The notes beneath the pieces were generated by a model. It was given only the letters and a program-made list of their open reading frames with translations. It made no database searches and was not told where the DNA came from. The translations under genes and the position numbers were made by a program. Below are positions 7,857 through 15,323 of a DNA stretch of 15,972 nt, piece by piece. This stretch comes from Ruminococcaceae bacterium UBA5408 (lineage in GTDB: Bacteria; Bacillota; Clostridia; Oscillospirales; Acutalibacteraceae). Within the stretch, counting starts at the first letter, position 1; every line of letters starts with the position of its first letter. The stretch covers positions 2,415 through 18,386 of the forward strand of contig DHNU01000006.1 in NCBI GenBank assembly GCA_002407645.1, given 5' to 3'.

Positions 7857-8459
7857 TTACGGTTTATTTCTATGTTTTGCCATTTTTCTTATATATTTTT
7901 CTGTAACAAGGATATCTACAGGTTTGTCATAGTATCCGTGAGGAAGATTCCACTGAACGCACCGCGCGTAGCATATTCCAACAGTAAACCCCTTAAATTG
8001 CGCAAGGAATCTGTCATAATAACCTTTTCCGTACCCCAAACGATAGCCTTGTGCATCAAAACTCAATCCCGGCACAATACAAAAACCATTAGAATAATCT
8101 AAAACCAACTTACACCTTGAGGGTATCGGCTCTAATACTCCAAAACTTCCTTTTTCTAAATCTTCCAAGGAATTAATATAAAAAAATTGCATTTTATAAG
8201 TATTTGGGACACAACGTGGCACTGCGACTTTTTTATGGTTAGCAAGCGCCGCTTTTATAAGTGCGAAAGTATCCACTTCAATTGATTTACTCACATAAGT
8301 AAACACTGTATCGGCATTCGCATATTCAAAAAGAGCAAGCAGACGACTTTGTATCATAGAGTCCATAGATAATTTTTGCCTTTGGGTTAATTTATTTCTG
8401 TACTCTTTATATCCCGCACGAAGATTAATTTTAAGTTTTTTTATATTTTTTACATGCAT
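7857..8459 (-). CDS. 5-formyltetrahydrofolate cyclo-ligase
   Basis: Converts 5-formyl-THF to 5,10-methenyl-THF with ATP, returning an inhibitory storage form to the active folate pool. Length 200 residues is normal. The diagnostic motif is VPGLSFDAQG (129-138) running into GYRLGYGKGYYDRF (138-151), which binds ATP and folate; an N-terminal basic helix with RQKL precedes it. It begins inside the end of the DJ-1 gene: the ATG at 8459 overlaps the DJ-1 stop (8450-8452) by 10 bases, and AGGGAG is about 9 bases upstream. A second in-frame-looking ATG at 8455 is in another frame and is not used. Being cotranscribed with thyX is sensible because ThyX consumes methylene-THF. Confidence 0.94.
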   Translation of the reverse strand: MHVKNIKKLKINLRAGYKEYRNKLTQRQKLSMDSMIQSRLLALFEYANADTVFTYVSKSIEVDTFALIKAALANHKKVAVPRCVPNTYKMQFFYINSLEDLEKGSFGVLEPIPSRCKLVLDYSNGFCIVPGLSFDAQGYRLGYGKGYYDRFLAQFKGFTVGICYARCVQWNLPHGYYDKPVDILVTEKYIRKMAKHRNKP

Positions 8460-8989
8460 TGAATTGACTCCCTGAGAAGTTTTGATTTATCTGAACCGAA
8501 CAGTAACTCAACAATTTTTAATGCAAATTCAACGGCTACCCCTGCACCTTTGGCTGTAATGATTTTTCCGCTTACACAAACAGATTTTTTCGGAATTTTT
8601 TTAGCATGAAGTTCTTTTTCAAAGCCGGGATAACAAACAGCTTCGTGGTCTTTTAAAATATTCATATGACCTAAAATCGAAGGTGCGGCGCATATTGCCG
8701 CTAAATATTTGTCGTTTTTACAGCAATACTTAACCGTATTTTGAACTGTTTTTGATTTTTCAAGATTAAGTGTTCCCGGCATACCTCCTGGGAGTATAAC
8801 CATATCTAAATCTTTAGTATCAGCTTCACTTTCTTCAATATCCACAATAACTTTGATATTATGAGCTCCTGTAATTTCTTTACCTCCCACTCCAACAGTT
8901 ACAATATTGCACCCTGCACGCCTTAAAATATCTACTGTTGTGAGAGCTTCAATCTCCTCAAAACCGTTAGCAAGAAAAAGATAAATCAT
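8450..8989 (-). CDS. DJ-1/PfpI family protein
   Basis: A 179-residue member of the ThiJ/DJ-1 branch. The opening MIYLFLANGFEEIEA carries the glutamate (E14) that partners the nucleophilic cysteine, and the nucleophile elbow is AAICAAP with C100, the same arrangement as E18/C106 of human DJ-1. Family members are described as glyoxalase III, protein or nucleotide deglycases, or redox chaperones; the precise activity here is unknown. The frame is open upstream to a TTG at 9016, but that would overlap the preceding gene and has no ribosome site. The ATG at 8989 has GGAGGT about 10 bases upstream and gives the standard family N-terminus, so I use it. It lies 19 bases after the GNAT stop and overlaps the cyclo-ligase by 10 bases. 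Confidence 0.93.
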   Translation of the reverse strand: MIYLFLANGFEEIEALTTVDILRRAGCNIVTVGVGGKEITGAHNIKVIVDIEESEADTKDLDMVILPGGMPGTLNLEKSKTVQNTVKYCCKNDKYLAAICAAPSILGHMNILKDHEAVCYPGFEKELHAKKIPKKSVCVSGKIITAKGAGVAVEFALKIVELLFGSDKSKLLRESIQCM

Positions 8990-9008
8990 AGTAGGTACCT
9001 CCAAAAAA

Positions 9009-9893
9009 TTAGTCAAGCGGCAAACCTAAATATGGCATGCCGGTTTTATAGCCAATACAGTTTAAACTCGAACCGTCTATTGGCTTAATCATACCAAAAC
9101 AAGATATATTACTTTTATTTCCAAAAATCGTGTAATCATTAGGAAGACGAAAAACATATTTTTGTGCGGGTATAATACTGATTATGTTAGCGGCTAAATT
9201 ATGAATTGTACTACTGTCAGCCATAATTTCCATTACCATGCATACATTATCGTTTATTTTTCTGCAGTACGCATATGCCGGCTTTCCTTTGGTTCTTGAA
9301 CAAATAATTTTATCATCATAGATTTTCCCCATTCCTAAAGCAAAGCCAATTCCCTCATTACTCCACAAAACCGAACCCGGTATTTTTAACAATTTTGAAT
9401 TTCTAAGACTGTTTATTTGACCGTATGTTAACAGTGTTTTATTTATAATTCCATTTTCGGCAAGTGAAGACATTTCGTCAATAGAAAGAGTTGTTTTTTT
9501 AATATTAAAGAATTTTATATAATCAGATTTTTGGTAAAGGCGATAAAGATTAGAATCTGCAGGTAGAACAACAGAAAATTTGTCACCGCGTTTTGCACCT
9601 ATAATTGCCGCTGCCGCCAAAAGAGCCGCCATATATCCCCTTCCTCTGTATTGGGGGATAGTAGCCGCGGCATAAATATAATGAGCCTGCAGAGGATTTG
9701 ATCCCGAAGCAATTTGAGTCGGTAAGATATAAACAACAGAAGCTATTTTTCCTCTTATTCTATAAACAAGACAGTTTTGAGGACTGAAGTAATTATTTAA
9801 AAAATACTTTGCGGGGCGGGCTGGTTCTTGAAAACAGATTTCCCATATTTTCGCAAGTTCGCTCCGCATTCCCCAATCTGCAAAACTAATCAT
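9009..9893 (-). CDS. GNAT-family N-acetyltransferase
   Basis: A 294-residue protein with an N-terminal acetyl-CoA-binding GNAT fold. Motif A is ATIPQYRGRGYMAALL (77-92), with the Q/R-x-x-G-x-G/A turn at QYRGRG, and an alanine-rich helix follows. The C-terminal half (about 130-294) has no motif I recognise; a two-part build of this size recalls Eis-like acetyltransferases, in which a second domain helps shape the substrate site. The acceptor substrate cannot be predicted. The ATG has AAGGACG about 8 bases upstream. It sits 24 bases after tmk and 19 bases before DJ-1, inside the operon, which suggests a housekeeping rather than a resistance role; that is inference. Confidence 0.88.
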   Translation of the reverse strand: MISFADWGMRSELAKIWEICFQEPARPAKYFLNNYFSPQNCLVYRIRGKIASVVYILPTQIASGSNPLQAHYIYAAATIPQYRGRGYMAALLAAAAIIGAKRGDKFSVVLPADSNLYRLYQKSDYIKFFNIKKTTLSIDEMSSLAENGIINKTLLTYGQINSLRNSKLLKIPGSVLWSNEGIGFALGMGKIYDDKIICSRTKGKPAYAYCRKINDNVCMVMEIMADSSTIHNLAANIISIIPAQKYVFRLPNDYTIFGNKSNISCFGMIKPIDGSSLNCIGYKTGMPYLGLPLD

Positions 9894-9917
9894 TAATAAA
9901 CGTCCTTTTTAAAAATA

Positions 9918-10592
9918 TTACAATTCATTAAGAATACTATCAATTTCCTGCATTATCTCTTTATGAATATGTTCTATAGTTTTAGGCTTTTCGCCTTCTG
10001 CACAGTTAATTACTTTCCAGTTTAATTTTTTAGCCGCATACAATCCACTTTCATAACAGGCTTTAAGGAAAGTTTCATTACTTTCATGAATATCTTTTTT
10101 ATTTTCAATTCCATGGTATCTTACATTTAATAGTTTTTGTGAAACATTAATTGGCATATTTAGATATATCGTTTTATTTGGACGAGGAAGTTTTAGTTTA
10201 CCATACTCATAATCCTCAATCCAGTTTATAAAGTCATTCCAATTTTCCTTTGGTATTTTTGAAAGTTGAAAAACAATATTCGACGTTGTATAGCGGTCTG
10301 CTACAATTAATACTCCATTTGCATAGTCTTTTCCCCAATATTTTTTATAACTTGCATATCTGTCAACTGCAAAAAAGGAAGAAGCCGCATATGGATTTAC
10401 ATCGTTTGGGTTTGTTCCAAATTCACCTTTTAGGTACATTTTAACAAGTGTTGATGAAGAATCATCATAATTTGGAAAAGAAACTCTGCGTAGATTTAAC
10501 CTACGGTTAATAAGTTCACGGCAAAGTAATTCTGTCTGAGTTGCTTTGCCGCTTCCGTCAAGACCTTCTAATGTGATTAATTTACCTTCCAT
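9918..10592 (-). CDS. tmk: Thymidylate kinase (dTMP kinase)
   Basis: Phosphorylates dTMP to dTDP. The 224 residues carry a P-loop GLDGSGKATQT at 10-20, the DR element AVDRYASYK (75-83), and ADRYTTSN (98-105), which hold the nucleotide and phosphates. The P-loop residue after Lys16 is alanine (A17) instead of the usual Ser/Thr; from memory this GKATQ form recurs in a clostridial TMK branch that also has SFPNY (38-42) and NPYAASSFF, both present here. The ATG overlaps the thyX stop in the arrangement TGATG, and GGGGAA just upstream lies inside thyX, so translation is probably coupled. The pairing with thyX places consecutive reactions dUMP to dTMP to dTDP next to each other. Confidence 0.93.
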   Translation of the reverse strand: MEGKLITLEGLDGSGKATQTELLCRELINRRLNLRRVSFPNYDDSSSTLVKMYLKGEFGTNPNDVNPYAASSFFAVDRYASYKKYWGKDYANGVLIVADRYTTSNIVFQLSKIPKENWNDFINWIEDYEYGKLKLPRPNKTIYLNMPINVSQKLLNVRYHGIENKKDIHESNETFLKACYESGLYAAKKLNWKVINCAEGEKPKTIEHIHKEIMQEIDSILNEL

Positions 10593-11362
10593 CAGTTTTC
10601 CCCTAAATTATTAAAAAACTCTCTAACTTGTTCAATTTTACCGCAAGTCATTTTTCCTTCAGGACACGGACCGTTTAAACATGATGGCCCTGAATTTCTA
10701 AAAAGATTTGGTGCAACCCTGCGGACAAGACTCAGCATCTGAGTTGCTACGCTGCGGATTTCCCACTGTGCTCTGTTGCAGCATCGCAGTGAAAAAAGAT
10801 TGTGAAGTGAACGCGCATTAAATGTACATATCATTTTTGTTTCGCAAGCATTAGGAAGAACAAATCGTGCATCTTCATTTGCTTGTTTCTGCGCTTTACT
10901 GCAAGCAGTTTTTTCGTCCATACCGGCTGCAACATTTTCTTTTATGTGCTTTTCTTTTAATATTGAGGCTAATTTTTCATAGTGCCTCTGATCCTCCTGC
11001 ATAGCAGAAATAAACTCTGCATTTGCTTCCGGGATTGCTGCAATTTCGGGAGGAATTACATAATCAAAAGAAGACTCGCTTACGTATCTCTGACTTTTTA
11101 CGCTGTAAGAAGCAATGCGGTGGCGAGTCATTTGTGCTAAAAATGAACGTGATACACCTTCAATACCAAATGTAAATGATACGTGTTCTATAGTACTTTC
11201 ATGACCTAAATTTGAAATCATTTCTACAAATGATGCAACTTTTTCATCTGTTAAGTTTTCAGATATATCTTCAATAGAGGCAGGCGAATAACATAATTTA
11301 GCCGCCTGTGCTACTGTTTTTTCCGGATTGGGAGTATAAGTTATAAGAGTAACTTTAGGCAT
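10592..11362 (-). CDS. thyX: Flavin-dependent thymidylate synthase ThyX
   Basis: Makes dTMP from dUMP using methylene-THF, FAD and NADPH, independent of ThyA and dihydrofolate reductase. The hallmark RHR-x7-S motif is at residues 80-90 (RHRIASYSVKS) and is followed by QRYV. The C-terminal half contains the conserved region with NARSLHNLFSLRCC, typical for the family. The protein is 256 residues from the ATG at 11362; an in-frame TTG one codon earlier is possible but the ATG has AAAGGGG at a better distance. It is the first gene after the promoter at 11393-11421 and therefore probably heads the eight-gene operon. Its last base is shared with the tmk ATG. Confidence 0.97.
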   Translation of the reverse strand: MPKVTLITYTPNPEKTVAQAAKLCYSPASIEDISENLTDEKVASFVEMISNLGHESTIEHVSFTFGIEGVSRSFLAQMTRHRIASYSVKSQRYVSESSFDYVIPPEIAAIPEANAEFISAMQEDQRHYEKLASILKEKHIKENVAAGMDEKTACSKAQKQANEDARFVLPNACETKMICTFNARSLHNLFSLRCCNRAQWEIRSVATQMLSLVRRVAPNLFRNSGPSCLNGPCPEGKMTCGKIEQVREFFNNLGEN

Positions 11363-11392
11363 CAAATTTCCCCTTTATATAATAATATCATC

Positions 11393-11421
11393 ATTATAGC
11401 AAAATATTATCCAGTCTTCAA
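11393..11421 (-). promoter_or_regulatory. Sigma-A promoter of the thyX operon
   Basis: On the minus strand TTGAAG (11416-11421), 17 bases, then TATAAT (11393-11398); the -10 is extended as TGCTATAAT. Initiation near 11386 would give a leader of only about 25 bases before the thyX ATG. Confidence 0.85.
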
Positions 11422-11454
11422 CATAAAATAAATGTCGTAACTACATATAATTAT

Positions 11455-11489
11455 AAAAATAAAAGCTCACCCTGCTTAAAGGTGAGCTT
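11455..11489 (-). terminator. Intrinsic terminator of the pit-DUF47 operon
   Basis: Arms AAGCTCACC (11463-11471) and GGTGAGCTT (11481-11489) form a perfect 9-bp stem with a 9-base loop. On the minus strand the stem is followed by a U-rich tract (two U, A, five U). It lies 14 bases beyond the DUF47 stop and separates the phosphate unit from the thyX promoter. Confidence 0.92.
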
Positions 11490-11503
11490 GAAAATATCAG
11501 TTT

Positions 11504-12136
11504 TTATGTGTTAGAAATAATAATTTGTTCTGCTATATCGGCAACGTCTTCACAATAGTCAAGTGCATCTTCCATTGTATTATATAAATTTTGAAGTCTT
11601 ATAACATCAAGCATATTCATTTTATTGTTTTCATCGAACAGTTTACGCATGGCTTCTTCGTAAATTTCGTCGCCTTCTTCTTCTATATGGTTAACATAAA
11701 CTGACAATTTCTTAATGCTTTTTAAGTTCTTCTTGAATTGTTTAAAATCAGCCATTAATTCGCAAAGTCCCTCACAACTTTTTACAGTTAAGTCAACCAG
11801 TTTGTCTGTGGTTTCATTGGAGTGAGAAATATGCATCATATTTATTTGATTTCCTATATCGTCAATGCTGTCTGTAATCGCTTCAATCGCCCGAACCATT
11901 TCCATCATATCTGAACGGTCAATCGGAGTAATAAATGCATCTGCAATTAAGTTTGTGCAGTAGTGAACATGCTTGTCCCCTTCATGTTCAATTTCCTTGA
12001 GTTGTTTAAGTTCATTCTTGTCTATATTACCGTTCTTGAACGAAGCCTGCAGTACTTTTGCTGCCTTGCAAGAAATTTTTATTCCCTTTTCAAATAACGC
12101 AAAGTAGTCCGGTCCTTTAGTAAAAAAATTACTCAT
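11504..12136 (-). CDS. DUF47 (PhoU-like) Pit accessory protein
   Basis: A 210-residue all-helical protein of the DUF47/YkaA family, distantly related to PhoU. The start MSNFFTKGPDYFALFEKG and the segment LKEIEHEGDKHVH (about 45-57) are typical, with a second acidic segment HIEEEGDEIYEEA near 150-162; in PhoU-like proteins such E/D-rich repeats bind metal. Genes of this family sit next to pit in many bacteria and are thought to regulate or assist the transporter; in Sinorhizobium the equivalent is orfA of orfA-pit. It lies 54 bases after pit with its own ribosome site (AAGGGAAC about 8 bases before the ATG) and ends just before the operon terminator. Confidence 0.93.
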   Translation of the reverse strand: MSNFFTKGPDYFALFEKGIKISCKAAKVLQASFKNGNIDKNELKQLKEIEHEGDKHVHYCTNLIADAFITPIDRSDMMEMVRAIEAITDSIDDIGNQINMMHISHSNETTDKLVDLTVKSCEGLCELMADFKQFKKNLKSIKKLSVYVNHIEEEGDEIYEEAMRKLFDENNKMNMLDVIRLQNLYNTMEDALDYCEDVADIAEQIIISNT

Positions 12137-12190
12137 ACAGTTCCCTTACCCTTCAAAATAATAACAAATTATTCTTATTTACATATTATA

Positions 12191-13192
12191 TCAAAATATC
12201 AAAATAAATAGTTTAGTCATTGCATAACCAAGAATTAAACATGCAGGGAAAGTTAATATCCACGCAATAACCATTTCTTTAGCTATTCCCCAATTAACAT
12301 CAGAGAACCGCCTTGCGGCTCCTGCACCCATCATTGCAGTACCTTTCGTATTTGTAGTAGAAAGTGGAATTCCGGATTTTACTGTAGTAATAAGCATACA
12401 TAGTGAAGCAACTATTTCTGCTGAAAAGCCTTGATATTTTTCAAGTTTAACCATATCAACGCCCATTGTTTTTATTATACGATAACCACCGATAGAAGTA
12501 CCTATTGCCATTACAATAGAACATAAAAACATTATCCAATAATCTATATGGATTGAATCCGGAACAGGCTGATTACGTGCAAGGAGAATTACTAAAACAA
12601 AAACTCCCATAAATTTTTGGCCGTCCTGCGCACCGTGACTTGTAGCCATAAGAGCTGCTGAAAAAATCTGTCCAATTGAAAAAATTTTATTTGCTTTAGC
12701 GCGTTTTACTCGGCGAAACAGGAAACCAACTATTTTCGTAACAATATATGCTGCAAAAAAGCCTACAAATGTAGAAATAACTATTCCCCAAAGGACTTTA
12801 TTAAACTCATTAACTTTAAACGCCGATAGACCATTGTATGCTATTCCTGAACCCATAAGTCCAGCAATAAGAGCATGGCTTTCACTGGTAGGAATTCCAA
12901 ACTTCCAAGCTGATACAGACCAAATAACTATGGAAAGCTGAGCGGCACATATCGCGATGAGCGGATTATTGCCGGTTCCTACATCAACAAGGTTTGCAAT
13001 CGTACTTGCAACAGCTGAACCAAAGCACATGATTCCAACTAAATTAAATATTGTTGCTAAAACAATTGCCGCCCTTGGAGAAAGCACCCTTGTCGAAACA
13101 ACTGTTGCTATTGCATTTGGAGCGTCTGTCCATCCATTTACAAAAATTGATGCACATACGAGAATAAGTGCAAAAAAGAGTGCAAGATTCAT
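12191..13192 (-). CDS. pit: Low-affinity inorganic phosphate transporter, PiT family
   Basis: A 333-residue integral membrane permease that imports phosphate, usually as a metal-phosphate complex, driven by an ion gradient. The two inverted PiT halves can be seen: NGWTDAPNAIAT (19-30) with PTSESHALIAGLMG (101-114), and SHGAQDGQKFMG (185-196) with PLSTTNTKGTAMMGAG (276-291). The first signature has Thr where the classical family has Asn (G-x-N-D); the second is also a variant. About ten hydrophobic segments are visible, with a basic cytoplasmic loop near 159-170. The ATG has GAGGTT 6-8 bases upstream. The DUF47 partner follows. The promoter overlaps three 11-base-spaced TGTTA elements that may be a Pho box. 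Confidence 0.96.
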   Translation of the reverse strand: MNLALFFALILVCASIFVNGWTDAPNAIATVVSTRVLSPRAAIVLATIFNLVGIMCFGSAVASTIANLVDVGTGNNPLIAICAAQLSIVIWSVSAWKFGIPTSESHALIAGLMGSGIAYNGLSAFKVNEFNKVLWGIVISTFVGFFAAYIVTKIVGFLFRRVKRAKANKIFSIGQIFSAALMATSHGAQDGQKFMGVFVLVILLARNQPVPDSIHIDYWIMFLCSIVMAIGTSIGGYRIIKTMGVDMVKLEKYQGFSAEIVASLCMLITTVKSGIPLSTTNTKGTAMMGAGAARRFSDVNWGIAKEMVIAWILTFPACLILGYAMTKLFILIF

Positions 13193-13235
13193 TAAATAAC
13201 CTCATTTCGTATTAACGAGTGAATTTACTTCTGCT

Positions 13236-13262
13236 TAACATAATTATAACAGAACTGTAACA
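13236..13262 (-). promoter_or_regulatory. Candidate Pho box: three TGTTA repeats, 11-base period
   Basis: On the minus strand TGTTA occurs at 13258-13262, 13247-13251 and 13236-13240, with exactly 11 bases from one to the next. PhoP/PhoB-type regulators bind direct repeats with this period (TT[A/C/T]ACA in Bacillus). The set spans the promoter spacer, the -10 and the likely start site of pit, a position that suggests repression. No regulator gene is in the window, so this is inference from pattern and context. Confidence 0.5.
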
Positions 13263-13271
13263 AAATATAAA
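13243..13271 (-). promoter_or_regulatory. Extended -10 promoter of pit
   Basis: On the minus strand TGTTATAAT provides an extended -10 (TATAAT at 13243-13248). At 17 bases upstream is a weak -35, TTTATA (13266-13271). Initiation near 13236 gives a leader of about 45 bases. Confidence 0.65.
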
Positions 13272-13534
13272 TAGAAAAGGTCTCGCAAAAAGACGAATTA
13301 AAGTGTATAAAATAGAACCATTTTGTATCTATTGCTGATAGCATAAACTTCGACACTATATTTTATATATTATAAATCCTAAATAAAACTTATTGCCTAT
13401 ATATTTTGTATTTATTTGTTGTTTTATTATGGTTAAACAATTAAAAAAAAATATTTCTGTAACACAATGAAACAGCCGCCATAAAATGGTATTGAGAAAC
13501 AAGGTTTCACTAAATGTGTTAGGAGGATTATTTT
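13272..13534. other. AT-rich divergent spacer, no confident promoter for the plus-strand gene
   Basis: Between the pit promoter and the plus-strand cysteine-rich gene I see no small gene. A short inverted repeat GAAAC/GTTTC (13495-13507) lies upstream of the ribosome site. There is no convincing sigma-A promoter close to the gene. A CATAAAAT element near 13480 resembles a sporulation-sigma -10 with AACA about 15 bases before it, but the match is too weak to call. Confidence 0.4.
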
Positions 13535-14350
13535 ATGGATGAAAATAACCAAGAAACTTGCCCAAACGTACAAAATTTAGGAAATATAAAAGAAGCCGTA
13601 TGCATTGACGGGCTTAGGATATATGATTCATGCAGTGATAAAGATTGTCTTGAAGATTTAAGGGTTTATTTCCCGCCGGATAAACACGAATTAATAGAGC
13701 ATGCAACAAACGTTAGACTTAGAAGTGCAGATGTCATTACTGTTTTTCTGGATTTAGAGCCGGTACCATTTAATAAAGGTTTTTACTCAATTGATTTAAC
13801 CTTTTTCTTTGACGTGTGTGTCGATGTATTTTGTCCGTTAGCTACCAACCCTTCTATAGTAAATGGTGTGTCTATATTCAGCAAAAGAGTTATCCTCTAT
13901 GGCAGTGAAGGAAATGTAAAAATGTTTACCTCAGAATGTAGCCATGACGACATTGATGGACAAAATTCAATGAATGGAAACGTTCTTCCAAAAGCAACTT
14001 GTCAAGTAGCAGAACCTATCTGCTTATCTGCAAGAATTTGCGATTGTCAGTCGCATTGTAATGAATGCTGCTGCCAAATTCCGGATTGTGTATGCAGGCA
14101 CTTCGGTGGTCAAATTGATTTTACATCCGATAGGTGTGTATATGTTACACTTGGTATCTTTACAATTGTCCAAATTGTTAGAAATGTCCAAATGTTGATA
14201 CCTGCATATGATTTCTGCATTCCGGAAAAAGAATGTGTAACTACATCAGATAATCCGTGCGATATGTTCCGTCGCATAGACTTCCCAACTGAAGAATTCT
14301 TCCCGCCAAAAGTAAGTGAATGCAGTTGCAATGAGCATCATAACAAATAA
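13535..14350 (+). CDS. Cysteine-rich conserved protein of unknown function
   Basis: A 271-residue protein with 23 cysteines (8.5 percent). Eight of them fall in residues 169-187, including the triplet CCC at 178-180. Other landmarks are DSCSDKDCLEDLRVYF (31-46), EPVPFNKGFYSIDLTFFF (75-92), LYGSEGNVK (121-129), and PAYDFCIPEKEC (223-234). There is no signal peptide, no membrane helix and no known metal-binding signature. The hydrophobic stretches alternate like beta strands. From memory, similar proteins of this length with DSCSDKDC and EPVPFN are common hypothetical proteins in Clostridia; a spore-coat or surface role would fit the cysteine content but is a guess. AGGAGG lies 8 bases before the ATG. 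It is the only intact plus-strand gene, monocistronic, and ends at a strong terminator. Confidence 0.9.
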   Translation: MDENNQETCPNVQNLGNIKEAVCIDGLRIYDSCSDKDCLEDLRVYFPPDKHELIEHATNVRLRSADVITVFLDLEPVPFNKGFYSIDLTFFFDVCVDVFCPLATNPSIVNGVSIFSKRVILYGSEGNVKMFTSECSHDDIDGQNSMNGNVLPKATCQVAEPICLSARICDCQSHCNECCCQIPDCVCRHFGGQIDFTSDRCVYVTLGIFTIVQIVRNVQMLIPAYDFCIPEKECVTTSDNPCDMFRRIDFPTEEFFPPKVSECSCNEHHNK

Positions 14351-14374
14351 TGTTATAAATCATAAACTAACAAA

Positions 14375-14416
14375 CAAGAGCTGTCTTTCCGCAATTTAGT
14401 AGAAAGACAGCTCTTG
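14375..14416. terminator. Bidirectional intrinsic terminator
   Basis: Arms CAAGAGCTGTCTTTC (14375-14389) and GAAAGACAGCTCTTG (14402-14416) are a perfect 15-bp stem with a 12-base loop. On the plus strand an AT-rich, U-bearing tract follows, and on the minus strand TTTGTTTGTT follows. It lies between the convergent ends at 14350 and 14436 and should serve both genes. Confidence 0.93.
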
Positions 14417-14435
14417 AAATTTAAAATTATTTATT

Positions 14436-15251
14436 TTATAAAAACAGTTCAGGCTCTCTCCGATATGTAAGCCCTTCTTCAAGTTCATGTTTATGTTGCA
14501 AGTACCTTTCATCATCGAAGTATTTTGCACCTTTAGGACATTTTTTTATACATGCACCGCACTTAATACAAATTCCATTAAGTTTTGACGGGTCACTTTT
14601 ATCTATAGAACCCATTGGACAATTTGCAGCGCAAGTCATGCACTTAATACAATAGTCATTTGTTTTAGGTAAAACTCTTCTAATATCTACAGGATTGCCG
14701 TTTTTATCCTTAGGTTTATAGTAAAATCTGTATGGAGAAATTCCTTTAACTGCTACTGTTCCGTTGATCTTACCTTCTTGTATCTTCTCTGAAAAACCGT
14801 TGGCAAATTTTTTTGCATAATTCAAATCCTGTTCATCAGGTCTGTTTTTTGCAAGAATCTTAGAAAAAGAATGTTCTCCTACAAAAGCTGCACCGCCTAT
14901 AACATTAAAACCGCCTGACACTAAAATATCTCTTAATTCTATAAGTGCATCATCATAGTTTCTATTTCCATAAAGGACAACAGCAGCAGCCAATGCTCCA
15001 TTTCCTTTTACTGATTTTAAAAATTTCAATAAAACATTAGGAACTCTTCCTGCATAAACAGGAACCCCAACTATGACAATATCATCTTTATTAAAACATA
15101 ATTCTTGCTGTCGAACTAAAGGTAATGTAAAATCGACATTATTTATACAACCGTTACCAAGTATAATAGAAACCTCATTTGCTATGTAATCAATCACTCT
15201 TTTTGTTGTTCCTGTTGCACTAAAATATAATGTACATATATTTTTACTCAT
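14436..15251 (-). CDS. EFR1-type flavodoxin/4Fe-4S ferredoxin fusion
   Basis: A 271-residue redox protein. The N-terminal flavodoxin-like domain begins with CTLYFSATGTTKRV (6-19), whose SATGTT is the FMN phosphate loop, and includes VGVPVYAGRVP (61-71). The C-terminal part holds two 4Fe-4S sites with C-x2-C-x2-C-x3-C spacing: C201, C204, C207, C211 and C228, C231, C234, C238. This build is the EFR1 family of anaerobes, expected to pass electrons from iron-sulfur clusters to FMN; partner proteins are unknown. The frame is open 24 codons further upstream, but ATG 15251 has AGGAGG 6 bases upstream and gives the standard N-terminus, while the longer version would begin upstream of the promoter's start site. 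It stands alone with its own promoter and a shared terminator. Confidence 0.94.
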   Translation of the reverse strand: MSKNICTLYFSATGTTKRVIDYIANEVSIILGNGCINNVDFTLPLVRQQELCFNKDDIVIVGVPVYAGRVPNVLLKFLKSVKGNGALAAAVVLYGNRNYDDALIELRDILVSGGFNVIGGAAFVGEHSFSKILAKNRPDEQDLNYAKKFANGFSEKIQEGKINGTVAVKGISPYRFYYKPKDKNGNPVDIRRVLPKTNDYCIKCMTCAANCPMGSIDKSDPSKLNGICIKCGACIKKCPKGAKYFDDERYLQHKHELEEGLTYRREPELFL

Positions 15252-15294
15252 TACATACCTCCTAAAATTTAGCGTTAACCTATCCATATTAAAC

Positions 15295-15323
15295 ATTATA
15301 CGTGTTTTTATACTTATCTTCAA
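15295..15323 (-). promoter_or_regulatory. Sigma-A promoter of the EFR1 gene
   Basis: On the minus strand TTGAAG (15318-15323), 17 bases, then TATAAT (15295-15300). Initiation near 15288 leaves a leader of about 37 bases before ATG 15251. The hexamers and spacing are the same as in the thyX promoter. Confidence 0.88.

Noticed and set aside
13470..13492. Sporulation-sigma-like promoter (AACA ... CATAAAAT) before the cysteine-rich gene
   Set aside because: Spacing is about 15 rather than 16 bases and both boxes are short and degenerate. Such matches are frequent in AT-rich DNA, so I mention it only as a hint.
14110..14331. Minus-strand 73-codon frame opposite the cysteine-rich gene
   Set aside because: It is a reverse-strand shadow of a well-supported gene and has no ribosome site.
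15252..15323. 24-codon N-terminal extension of the EFR1 protein
   Set aside because: The extension would begin upstream of the predicted transcription start, while ATG 15251 has an ideal AGGAGG and the canonical flavodoxin opening.
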